Below are positions 31,709-38,875 of a stretch of 38,875 nucleotides of DNA, in pieces. Origin of the DNA: Provencibacterium sp. Lineage in GTDB: Bacteria > Bacillota > Clostridia > Oscillospirales > Ruminococcaceae. The position numbers were made by a program, and so were the translations under genes. The notes beneath the pieces are model-generated. The model worked only from the letters and a program-made list of their open reading frames with translations, searched no databases and was not told the origin of the DNA. The stretch lies in the NCBI GenBank assembly GCA_022792175.1, contig JAAWAN010000027.1:1-38875 (forward strand), read 5' to 3'. Positions within the stretch are counted from its first letter, which is position 1. Every line of letters starts with the position of its first letter.

Positions 31709-34495
31709 TTACCGGACAACCCCGGCGCAGCGGCTGCAGAGGGTCGGGTGCTCCGCATCCTGCCCGACCGTTTCGCTGTAAACCCAGCAGCGCTCGCACT
31801 TTTCTCCCGCGGCCCGGCCGACCGTTACAGACAGTCCCTCCACCTCGCCGCGGAAGGCGCCGTCTTCCGCCTTCTTTACCAGAACAGAGGAAACGATGAA
31901 AATATCCTTGAGATCCACCTGAGCGCTGAGAAGCTCAAAGAGCGCATCCTCGCTGCAGCAGAGGGTGACGGCCGCCTCAAGCGACTTGCCGATCTTCTTC
32001 TCCCCGCGCGCCAGTTCGAGCGCCTTATTGACATCGTCGCGCACCGCATGCAGCTTCTCCCATTTCTCCATAAAGGCGGGGGACTCGGTGAAGCGGCCGG
32101 CCTGCGGCAGCTCGCCGAACATCACCGAGCCGCTGTCGTAGTTTTTATCCTCCGGCAGATACTTCCAGATTTCCTCGGCGGTAAAGCAGAGAATGGGGGC
32201 CAGCAGCAGGTCAAGCGTGCGCAGAATGTGGTAGATGGCCGTCTGCGCGCTTTTGCGCTTCTCACCGTCCGCCTTTTCGGTATACAGCCGGTCCTTAATG
32301 ACATCCAGATAGAAGTTCGAGAGGTCAATCGTGCAGTAGTTATGGATGGCATGGAAAACGATATGGAAATCGAACGCATCATAGGCGGCCTTTGCCTTTT
32401 CGAGCAGTTCATCCAGCCGCGCCAGCGCCCAGCGGTCCACCTCCGGCATCCGCTCGAAGGGGATGCAGTCGCTGTTCGGGTCAAAGCCCTGCAGGTTCCC
32501 CAGAATATAGCGGGCGGTGTTGCGGATTTTGCGGTAGGACTCGGAGAGCTGGGAGAGAATCTCCTTAGAAATACGGATATCCGCATGATAATCCGAGGAG
32601 GCCACCCAGAGGCGCAGGATATCCGCGCCGTATTTCTCGATAATATCGCTGGCCTCTATCCCGTTGCCGAGGGACTTAGACATCTTGCGCCCCTCGCCGT
32701 CCACCACCCAGCCATGGGTGACATTCGTGCGGTAGGGCGCCTGCCCCCGCCCGGTGGCGATGGCCGTCAGCAGGGAGGACTGGAACCATCCGCGGTACTG
32801 GTCCGCGCCCTCAAGGTAGAGGTCGGCCGGCCAGCGCAGCTCGGGGCGCTCATCAAGCACCGCTGCATGCGAGCTGCCGGAATCGAACCAGACATCCATA
32901 ATATCGTTCTCTTTGGTAAAGGTTTCGCCGCCGCACTTTTCGCAGCGGGTACCGGCAGGGAGAATATCCCGCGGGTCGGTGGTATACCAGGCATCCGACC
33001 CCTTCTCGCGAAAGAGTGCCGAAACGGCCGCAACGCTCGCCGCATTCACATGCTCGTGCCCGCACTTTTCGCAGTAGAAAATCGGGATGGGAACTCCCCA
33101 GGAGCGCTGGCGGGAGATGCACCAGTCGCTGCGGTCGACCACCATGTTGGTGATGCGTCCCTGGCCCCATTCGGGAATCCACTGCACCTTTTTAATCGCC
33201 TCCACCGTCTCCTGCTTAAAGGTATCGACCGAGCAGAACCACTGCTCGGTTGCCCGATAGAGGATGGGCTGCTTGCAGCGCCAGCAGTGCGGATACTGGT
33301 GGATAATCTTTTCGATGGCGAAGAGGTGCCCGCTTTCTTCAAGTGACTTCGCAATCGCCCTGTTGGCCTCTTCGGTCGTCAGCCCTGCAAAGGGGCCGGC
33401 CTCAGCGGTCAAAATGCCGCGCGCATCCACCGGCACGACAATCGGAATTTCCGGATAGCCGTTTACGCACACCTCATAGTCCTCAACGCCGTGTCCGGGC
33501 GCGGTATGAACGCAGCCGGTGCCGCTCTCGAGCGTCACATGGTCGCCGACGATGATGAGCGAGAGCCGGTCGAGGAAGGGGTGGCGCGCCGTCATGCGCT
33601 CCAGCTCTTTTCCGGTGAAGCTGGCGGCAATCTCATAGCCGGAAATCCCGGCCGCCTTCATCGAAGGCTCCAGCAGCTCGCGCGCAACAATATAGGTCTC
33701 CTCCCCTGCCCTCGCGGCCACATATTCATATTTCGGCCCCAAGCAGATGGCAAGGTTGCCGGGCAGCGTCCAGGTGGTGGTCGTCCAGATGACAAAGAAG
33801 GTCTTCTTCGGGTCGATGCCGGCCGCCGACAAAAGCCCCTTATCATCCTCCACCCGGAATTTGACATAGATGGAATTGCAGGGGTCCTCGTTATATTCAA
33901 TTTCCGCCTCGGCGAGCGCCGTTCCACAGTCGGAGCACCAGTAGACCGGCTTTAAACCTTTATAGATATAGCCCTTTTCGACCATTTTCCCGAAAATTTC
34001 AACCTGCCGCGCCTCAAAGGCGGGCCTGAGCGTCAGATAAGGGTCCTCAAAATCACCGAGTACGCCCAGACGCTTAAACTCCGAGCGCTGGCTGTCAACA
34101 TACTGCAGTGCGAACTCGCGGCAGCGCTCCCGCAGCTCTACCGGAGAAACCTTGCTGCGGTCGATCCCCAGCTTCTGCAGCGCCTTGCGCTCGATGGGCA
34201 GGCCGTGGGTATCCCAGCCGGGCACATAGTCGCTGCGGTAGCCCGCAAGGTTTTTATAGCGCACTACCATATCCTTGAGCACCTTGTTGAGCGCCGTCCC
34301 CAAATGGACATCCCCGTTGGCATAGGGCGGCCCGTCGTGCAGAATATACTGCGGCTTTCCCTCGCGGCGGCGGATAATCTCCTTATAGAGCCCGTCCTCA
34401 TCCCATTTTTTGGCCATCTCCGGTTCCCGCTGCGGCAGTGAAGCGCGCATCGGGAAGTCGGTAACCGGCAGGTTCAGCGTCTTGTTGTAGTCCAC
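31709..34495 (-). CDS. ileS: Isoleucyl-tRNA synthetase
   Basis: A 928-residue class I synthetase. The HIGH-type motif is DGPPYANGDVHLGTALNK, and KMSKS is present as GRKMSKSLGNGIEASD. The editing domain includes GTGCVHTAPGHGVEDY. CEKCGHEHV and CEKCGGETF pairs are in the insert, and the C-terminal zinc finger is CERCWVYSE with CSRC. Length is standard for bacterial enzymes with the zinc tail. No T-box leader fits in the 72-bp gap to divIVA. The division genes upstream are the common Firmicutes neighbours of ileS. Confidence 0.98.
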   Translation of the reverse strand: MDYNKTLNLPVTDFPMRASLPQREPEMAKKWDEDGLYKEIIRRREGKPQYILHDGPPYANGDVHLGTALNKVLKDMVVRYKNLAGYRSDYVPGWDTHGLPIERKALQKLGIDRSKVSPVELRERCREFALQYVDSQRSEFKRLGVLGDFEDPYLTLRPAFEARQVEIFGKMVEKGYIYKGLKPVYWCSDCGTALAEAEIEYNEDPCNSIYVKFRVEDDKGLLSAAGIDPKKTFFVIWTTTTWTLPGNLAICLGPKYEYVAARAGEETYIVARELLEPSMKAAGISGYEIAASFTGKELERMTARHPFLDRLSLIIVGDHVTLESGTGCVHTAPGHGVEDYEVCVNGYPEIPIVVPVDARGILTAEAGPFAGLTTEEANRAIAKSLEESGHLFAIEKIIHQYPHCWRCKQPILYRATEQWFCSVDTFKQETVEAIKKVQWIPEWGQGRITNMVVDRSDWCISRQRSWGVPIPIFYCEKCGHEHVNAASVAAVSALFREKGSDAWYTTDPRDILPAGTRCEKCGGETFTKENDIMDVWFDSGSSHAAVLDERPELRWPADLYLEGADQYRGWFQSSLLTAIATGRGQAPYRTNVTHGWVVDGEGRKMSKSLGNGIEASDIIEKYGADILRLWVASSDYHADIRISKEILSQLSESYRKIRNTARYILGNLQGFDPNSDCIPFERMPEVDRWALARLDELLEKAKAAYDAFDFHIVFHAIHNYCTIDLSNFYLDVIKDRLYTEKADGEKRKSAQTAIYHILRTLDLLLAPILCFTAEEIWKYLPEDKNYDSGSVMFGELPQAGRFTESPAFMEKWEKLHAVRDDVNKALELARGEKKIGKSLEAAVTLCCSEDALFELLSAQVDLKDIFIVSSVLVKKAEDGAFRGEVEGLSVTVGRAAGEKCERCWVYSETVGQDAEHPTLCSRCAGVVR

Positions 34496-34567
34496 CTTTC
34501 GTCCTCTCCCTCGTCAAAAAATCTCTGCTATTGCTTCTTACTCTATCCCGGCCCTCTGGCCGCCGGG

Positions 34568-35305
34568 CTATTTATGGCTCAGGTCAAAGCCCTCGCCGAA
34601 CTGCAGATCTCCAAATCGGCTCTCCCGTACCGGCTGCACCGGCGGCTGCGAAGCCGGGGGCGCATAGTCTGTCTGCGAGGGCAGCTCCCTCTCCGGCTGG
34701 ACAGGGGACTCGGCACCCACCGGCGGCTCCTGCGGAAGGAAGGAATCGGCTGTGGGCGCTGGCTCCTCCTGCAGCACCGGCTCCTCCTGCAGTGCCGGCT
34801 GCACCGGCGGATTTTTCGCCCCAGGCGCAGCCTCCTGCGCCTCAGCGGCCATCTCCTGACCGGGAATCGAATTGATTAAATCAAGGTGCTGCTTATAAAT
34901 AAGCAGCAGGCGGTTTTTAAAGTTGGCGGCTTCCTTCTGCACCTTGGTCAGCGCCCCCTGCTCGCGCTCAATCTGGCGGCGTGCGCCATCTACCAGGTGG
35001 TCCGCCTCTGCGCGGGCGGAGGCGAGCATGGCCTCCGACTTCTGCTTGGATTCGCGGATGATGCTATCCCCGAGCTTCTGCGCGCCCAAAAGCGCCGCGC
35101 GCAGGCTCTCCTCATCCTCCCGGTATTCCTCCACCTTTTCCGCGAGCGCCATCAGCTTCTGCTCGAGCTCTGCCTTTTCCTGCTCAAGCTTCTGATAGTC
35201 GGCCGCTATGCGCATGGTGAATTTATCCACATCCTCTGCCCGGTAGCCTCCGCCGAACCCGGCCTTTTCAAATTTATAGCTGATAATATCGTTGTAGGAT
35301 AACAT
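34568..35305 (-). CDS. divIVA: DivIVA domain protein
   Basis: A 245-residue polar/septal scaffold. The N-terminal membrane-binding DivIVA domain reads FEKAGFGGGYRAEDVDKFTM. A long coiled coil spans about residues 35-150. The C-terminal 90 residues are a Pro/Gln/Glu-rich low-complexity tail with LQEEPVLQEEP repeats, ending in FGDLQFGEGFDL. GGGAGGCGG lies just before ATG 35305. DivIVA marks curved membrane and the division site. Its place after ylmH and before ileS matches the usual order. Confidence 0.93.
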   Translation of the reverse strand: MLSYNDIISYKFEKAGFGGGYRAEDVDKFTMRIAADYQKLEQEKAELEQKLMALAEKVEEYREDEESLRAALLGAQKLGDSIIRESKQKSEAMLASARAEADHLVDGARRQIEREQGALTKVQKEAANFKNRLLLIYKQHLDLINSIPGQEMAAEAQEAAPGAKNPPVQPALQEEPVLQEEPAPTADSFLPQEPPVGAESPVQPERELPSQTDYAPPASQPPVQPVRESRFGDLQFGEGFDLSHK

Positions 35306-35321
35306 CCTGCCGCCTCCCTGG

Positions 35322-36086
35322 TTAGACAAACCGTTTTATCTGGATAAGCTGCCGTCCTTTGCGGGTAACGCGCCCATCGGCCAGCACGATAAACTTCCCC
35401 CTGCCCCGCACCGAGATGCGCTCGCCCCCCGAAAGCTGCCGCGTGCATTTTTCCTCCGTAAACCCGTTGACCGAAACGAGGCCCTGCAGAATTTTTTCGG
35501 CGGCCTCGCTGCGCGCGCAGTCGAGAAGCGCTGCCACCACCCCATCCAGCCGCAGGGAAGCAACGCTTTTCTCGGACTGCTCAAAGCGCTGAACATAATG
35601 GATATCCTGCGCATCGGTCTCGGTAAAGCAAATGCCCGCGCGTCCCGCCTGCCGCAATTCCCGGCAGATAAGCTCGCCCACCTGCGGCAGAGCAAAGAGA
35701 ACGGCAAACTCTCCGGTAATGAGAATATCGCCCACAACCTCCCGCTTTATGCCGAGCGCAAGCGCAGCGCCCAAAAAATCGCGGTGGGTGAGCGTAAATC
35801 CTTTCGGTATCGGTGTACGCAGGGCGGTCAGCGGAAAGGCTTCTGCCGATGGCTCCTGCCCTTCCGGAAAAATCCCCAGCAGGCGGCGGCCTGCCTCTTC
35901 ATAGCCGCCATACCACATCCACCGGCAGCCCTGCGCCTGCCTGCGCAGAACCCCCTGCGCCACCGACTGGGCGTATTCATCCAGAAAATCGGTAAAGCGG
36001 GGAATCCCCCTGCGGCGGACAAAGCCGCACAAATCCTCTATATGCGCGCAGAGCACCGCCTGCCCGCCGTGTCCGGCGGCCGGCAT
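35322..36086 (-). CDS. ylmH: YlmH family RNA-binding protein (S4 domain)
   Basis: A 254-residue protein. The first two thirds contain the YlmH pattern (FTDFLDEYAQ, GYEEAGRRLLGIFPEGQ, LTHRDFLGAALALGIKREVVGDIL). The C-terminal third is an S4 RNA-binding domain with SVNGFTEEKCTRQLSGGERISVRGRGKFIV. YlmH binds the 50S ribosome and helps rescue stalled translation. The ATG overlaps the sepF stop (TAATG). The usual ylmG gene is not between sepF and ylmH. Confidence 0.93.
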   Translation of the reverse strand: MPAAGHGGQAVLCAHIEDLCGFVRRRGIPRFTDFLDEYAQSVAQGVLRRQAQGCRWMWYGGYEEAGRRLLGIFPEGQEPSAEAFPLTALRTPIPKGFTLTHRDFLGAALALGIKREVVGDILITGEFAVLFALPQVGELICRELRQAGRAGICFTETDAQDIHYVQRFEQSEKSVASLRLDGVVAALLDCARSEAAEKILQGLVSVNGFTEEKCTRQLSGGERISVRGRGKFIVLADGRVTRKGRQLIQIKRFV

Positions 36087-36553
36087 TAAAACACCACACC
36101 GCTGGACTCCAGCTCATCGAGCAGATCCCCCATAATATCCACATTATAGGGCGTAATGATATAGGTGCTGTTGGCTACCCGCTTAATCTGCCCGTTGTTG
36201 GCATAAGCAACGCCGGAAAGAAAATCAATAAGCCGCCGGGAGACCTCCCGATTGGCCGATTCGAGATTTAAAACCACCGTCCGCTTCTGGTTCAGGTGGT
36301 CGGCAATGGAGGAGGCATCATCAAATCGTTCGGGCTTTACGAGCACCACCTTAAGCTGAGTGGTCGCATGAATATTGACAACCTTGTTGCTGCGGCGTGC
36401 GCTGACACCGGCCCCTTCAATGGGAAGCTGGGTGGCATCCACTATCGGGCGCTCAGGAGACTGCGGCGCGCTTCCCGGAACATCCAGCTCATCTTCATAT
36501 TCCTCATCCTCTTCGACCCCTATAAATCCTCTGATCCTGTCCATAATATTCAT
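36086..36553 (-). CDS. sepF: Cell division protein SepF
   Basis: A 155-residue protein. The N-terminal amphipathic helix MNIMDRIRGFIGV, an acidic EEDEEYEDEL linker and the C-terminal SepF fold (LKVVLVKPERFDDASSIADH, KRTVVLNLE, RLIDFLSGVAYANNGQIKRV, TYIITPYNVDI) are all visible. SepF bundles FtsZ and anchors it to the membrane. AAGGAG lies 10 nt before ATG 36553. It is coupled to ylmH by a TAATG overlap. Confidence 0.97.
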   Translation of the reverse strand: MNIMDRIRGFIGVEEDEEYEDELDVPGSAPQSPERPIVDATQLPIEGAGVSARRSNKVVNIHATTQLKVVLVKPERFDDASSIADHLNQKRTVVLNLESANREVSRRLIDFLSGVAYANNGQIKRVANSTYIITPYNVDIMGDLLDELESSGVVF

Positions 36554-36607
36554 CGCGTATATTCTCCTTAAAGGCTTTCGCGCGGGTCATTCGGAAACCA
36601 TGAGGCC

Positions 36608-37321
36608 TCATGAAAAAAGGACTGTTCCCAACCGCACCAGATTTGCTCCATATTTCACAGCGAGCTTGTAATCTCCAGACATCCCCATGCTCAGGCAGTC
36701 TATGTTTCCATTATCCCTGTTTTTCTCCTGAATGTCAACATAAAGTGCATGCATTTGTGAAAAATAGCGCTCTGTCTCAATTTGCGCTGCTCCAAGCGGC
36801 AGAATTGTCATGAGCCCCCGCAGCTGCAGGTGCGGAAAGGCCTGCAGGCTTTCGGCAAAGCCGGCCGCCGTCTCCGGCGCAATGCCCGATTTGTTCGAAT
36901 CCTTTCCAATATTTACCTCAATAAGCACCGGGAGCGTTTTTTCCAGAGCGGCGGCCTGTTTTTCCAGCTCGGCCGCCAGCGCGGGGGAATCGAGCGATTC
37001 CACCATATCCACCATGCGCACCACCCGCGCAGCCTTGTTGCGCTGCAGATGGCCGATAAAATGCACCTGAAGCTGCTCGCGCGGCAGCAGCGGCAGCTTC
37101 TGGGAGAGCGCCTGCTCGCGGTTTTCGCCGATAAGGGTAATCCCCGCCTGCACCGCGCGCAGCACCGCCTCGGCGCCGACATATTTGGTCACCGCCATCA
37201 GCCGCACCTTCTGCGGGTCAAAGCCGCCAGAGAGGGCGGCCGTGCGGATATTCTCGCGAATAATCCCAATGCGCTGGAGCAGTGTATCCTCTGTTATCTC
37301 ATTGTTTAAGCACTTTACCAT
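36608..37321 (-). CDS. YggS family pyridoxal-phosphate homeostasis protein
   Basis: A PLP-binding TIM-barrel of about 237 residues. VRLMAVTKYVGAEAVLRAV carries the PLP Lys. GENREQAL, VHFIGHLQRNKAARV, VNIGKDSNKSGI, LRGLMTILPL and LSMGMSGDYKLAVKYGANLVRLGT are in family order. It maintains free PLP and amino-acid balance. The start is uncertain: ATG 37321 and ATG 37333 both lie inside the end of the adaptor gene, and the GGGGGG run is 13 or 1 nt away. The earlier gene overlaps by at least 20 nt. Confidence 0.94.
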   Translation of the reverse strand: MVKCLNNEITEDTLLQRIGIIRENIRTAALSGGFDPQKVRLMAVTKYVGAEAVLRAVQAGITLIGENREQALSQKLPLLPREQLQVHFIGHLQRNKAARVVRMVDMVESLDSPALAAELEKQAAALEKTLPVLIEVNIGKDSNKSGIAPETAAGFAESLQAFPHLQLRGLMTILPLGAAQIETERYFSQMHALYVDIQEKNRDNGNIDCLSMGMSGDYKLAVKYGANLVRLGTVLFS

Positions 37322-38546
37322 CTCTGAGACCATACCCCCCTATAATTACCTCATCGAACCTGTCAAGGCCCAACCCGTCCTTTTTAAAGGTGGTGCTGAG
37401 GATGAGATAATCCTCCTTCTCGTTTTCATATAAAATTTCCACCGGCTTAAAACGAATGACCGAGGCCTCCTGCACATAAACGCCCACCTGGTCATTCTGA
37501 TAGCGCTTGCATTCCAGCGGGAGTTTGTAGCCGCTCATCTCGCTGACCGAAATATCCACCTTGCGGCTGCGCATGTTGGAGAGCTCCTCGCTCATTTCGT
37601 TGCACTCGAAGATAACGATCGAGCGCGCGCCGTCCCGCTCGGAAAGGATTTTATGGACCGTCGCCAGAAACGGGCTCTGGTTGGTCATGCCGAAGTCGAG
37701 CTCTACCCGGTACCCCTCGGTAAACAGCTGCGCCTGAGAGGAATTGATAACCACCGCATAGTACCAGATATGGTTGGTAATAATCCGGCCGATGCTCTCC
37801 CCGTCATTTTCCTGCGGGGCGTTGATATAGTCCACAAATTCATCCACCGTGAGCTCCTCCATCGTTTCAAAGGTGAGAAGCTCCTCAAAGCCATCCACCG
37901 TTTTGGTGAAATAGCCGGGCGCGGGCGCCAGAACAGCATTCTCCTCGGTGGTTTCCTCAAGGCCATAGCTTTCGATGGTACGCGTCAGCTGTTCGATGCG
38001 TGCGGCAAACGGCTCCTCCTGCTCCTCGCTGCCCGCGCGCGAGGTGGCAAGGCTGCGGCGGTTGAGCTGGGTGAGAATATCATATTTGATATCTCCTGCG
38101 CGAGAGAGATTGCCCAGCGCTGCGTTCGCGCTGATGGTGTCAATATCCGCATAGATGCGCTGGGTCACCGTGTCATTCTGCAGGATGAGCACATCCGCCG
38201 AAACAGCGACGGCTTCCAGGTTTTCCAGCTCCCGCTGCAGGGCATCGCGCTTCATCTGGTCGTTGATTTCCTCCTGGCTTTTTACAATGCGGGCCACCGG
38301 CATTTCCATCGAAACGTGGGTCCCATCCATATAAAGGTAGCTGAGGTCCTCGTGTGCATATCCCTCCAGCACCGTTTCCTCCCGGATGGCAATCCCCTTC
38401 GCGCTGACCGACTGACTGATGACATATTCAATGGCCGGCTGGGTTTGATATTCCCTGTGTGTAAAACGCCAATATTGAAAGCCCGCATAACCCAGCACCG
38501 CAAGCGCCACTAGGGTGAGCAACATTTTTCCCAGTATACGTCCCAT
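37299..38546 (-). CDS. HlyD-like membrane adaptor protein
   Basis: A 415-residue protein with one N-terminal membrane span (MLLTLVALAVLGYAGFQYW) and an extracytoplasmic body. The first strand is SVSAKGIAIREETVLEGYA. A helical hairpin (QEEINDQMKRDALQRELENL to FAARIEQLTRTIESYGLE) and a lipoyl-like return (VLAPAPGYFTKTVDGFE) follow. The C-terminal part is beta-rich. The layout is like HlyD/RND adaptors, and such a gene heads the yggS-sepF cluster in many Clostridia. No ABC or exporter partner is nearby. GGGGGG lies 6 nt before ATG 38546. Confidence 0.78.
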   Translation of the reverse strand: MGRILGKMLLTLVALAVLGYAGFQYWRFTHREYQTQPAIEYVISQSVSAKGIAIREETVLEGYAHEDLSYLYMDGTHVSMEMPVARIVKSQEEINDQMKRDALQRELENLEAVAVSADVLILQNDTVTQRIYADIDTISANAALGNLSRAGDIKYDILTQLNRRSLATSRAGSEEQEEPFAARIEQLTRTIESYGLEETTEENAVLAPAPGYFTKTVDGFEELLTFETMEELTVDEFVDYINAPQENDGESIGRIITNHIWYYAVVINSSQAQLFTEGYRVELDFGMTNQSPFLATVHKILSERDGARSIVIFECNEMSEELSNMRSRKVDISVSEMSGYKLPLECKRYQNDQVGVYVQEASVIRFKPVEILYENEKEDYLILSTTFKKDGLGLDRFDEVIIGGYGLRDGKVLKQ

Positions 38547-38621
38547 CAGCAGCCCCCCTTTGCCGCCGTCTTCCTTTCAGGCATTCCTCTGCCGTTTTTC
38601 GTCATTTTTGGTCTTCCTCTC

Positions 38622-38875
38622 CCGGCCATGCCCGTAGGGCGGCCGAATAAATCAGCGTATAATAGCCGCTTGCGGCTATTATACCATAGACACAAAGTGG
38701 CTATGGTATAATCCGGCCATGCCCGTAGGGCGGCCGAATAAATCGGCGTATAATAGCCGCTTGCGGCTATTATACCATAGACACAAAGTGGCTATGGTAT
38801 AATCCGGCCATGCCCGTAGGGCGGCCGAATAAATCGGCGTATAATAGCTGCTTGCGGCTATTATACCATAGACAC
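38622..38875. repeat. Tandem 91-bp palindromic repeat (at least 2.8 copies)
   Basis: Copies start at 38622, 38713 and 38804, the last cut by the window end. Each unit contains a GC-rich imperfect hairpin (cggccatgcccgtagggcggccg). A perfect 12-bp palindrome with a tt loop follows (38658-38683 in copy 1). A third palindrome overlaps it by 6 bp (38678-38689/38701-38712). The copies differ at only a few positions; one change in copy 3 breaks the second palindrome. Each unit carries several TATAAT boxes. It resembles the element at 14845-14887. Confidence 0.92.

Noticed and set aside
31646-33346. 566-residue plus-strand frame
   Set aside because: It is antisense to ileS, which has clear KMSKS and zinc motifs in the opposite frame.
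34496-34567. T-box leader upstream of ileS
   Set aside because: The gap to divIVA is only 72 bp and has no specifier-loop, T-box or terminator features.
38622-38875. CRISPR array
   Set aside because: The units are contiguous near-identical 91-bp copies with internal palindromes and no unique spacers; no cas genes are present.

Overview
The window looks like chromosome of a GC-rich, anaerobic, probably spore-forming Clostridia member of the Oscillospiraceae/Ruminococcaceae kind. This rests on gene content: a complete SCIFF ranthipeptide locus beside yajC and tgt (a Clostridia hallmark), a SpoIIM-like protein, a divIVA/ylmH/sepF/yggS division cluster, a two-gene transketolase, and LplABC-type sugar transport. 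No tRNA, rRNA, CRISPR array, complete insertion sequence or prophage was seen.

Layout. (1) 1-6.5 kb: a plus-strand carbohydrate operon with a candidate LacI-type operator and promoter, a lipoprotein binding protein, two CUT1 permeases, an FAD-dependent oxidoreductase and an enolase-superfamily enzyme with every mandelate-racemase active-site residue in register; it ends at a strong terminator. No transporter ATPase is encoded here. (2) 6.6-8.7 kb: an AT-rich insert with a hairpin-rich leader, a five-codon ORF and an Mrr-type restriction endonuclease with a coiled-coil front end. (3) 8.7-10.9 kb: a ChrB-N-like protein and a divergent MATE exporter. (4) 10.96-18.2 kb, minus strand: GH29 alpha-L-fucosidase, GNAT acetyltransferase, a second, larger FAD oxidoreductase, a large lipoprotein that appears to join a repeat-rich region to a solute-binding domain, and a methyltransferase. 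(5) 18.5-21.4 kb: ispF, ispD, a YesL/DUF624 membrane protein and a SpoIIM-like protein. (6) 21.4-25.4 kb: SCIFF maturase, the 45-residue SCIFF precursor, its TIGR04086-type membrane protein, yajC and tgt. (7) 25.4-30.2 kb: YitT-like protein, a plus-strand glycerophosphodiester phosphodiesterase, split transketolase and a HAD phosphatase. (8) 30.2-38.5 kb: rluD-like, lspA, ileS, divIVA, ylmH, sepF, yggS and an HlyD-like adaptor. (9) 38.6 kb to the end: a tandem 91-bp palindromic repeat cut by the window edge, related to a single hairpin element near 14.87 kb.

The two FAD oxidoreductases belong to the same family and both sit among glycan genes, so this segment may encode poorly described oxidative chemistry on sugars or sugar acids. 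The endonuclease insert is the clearest acquired segment. The SCIFF locus is a textbook example with visible promoters and a possible attenuator that would favour the peptide over its maturase. All functional calls come from reading motifs and gene order; no database search was run.
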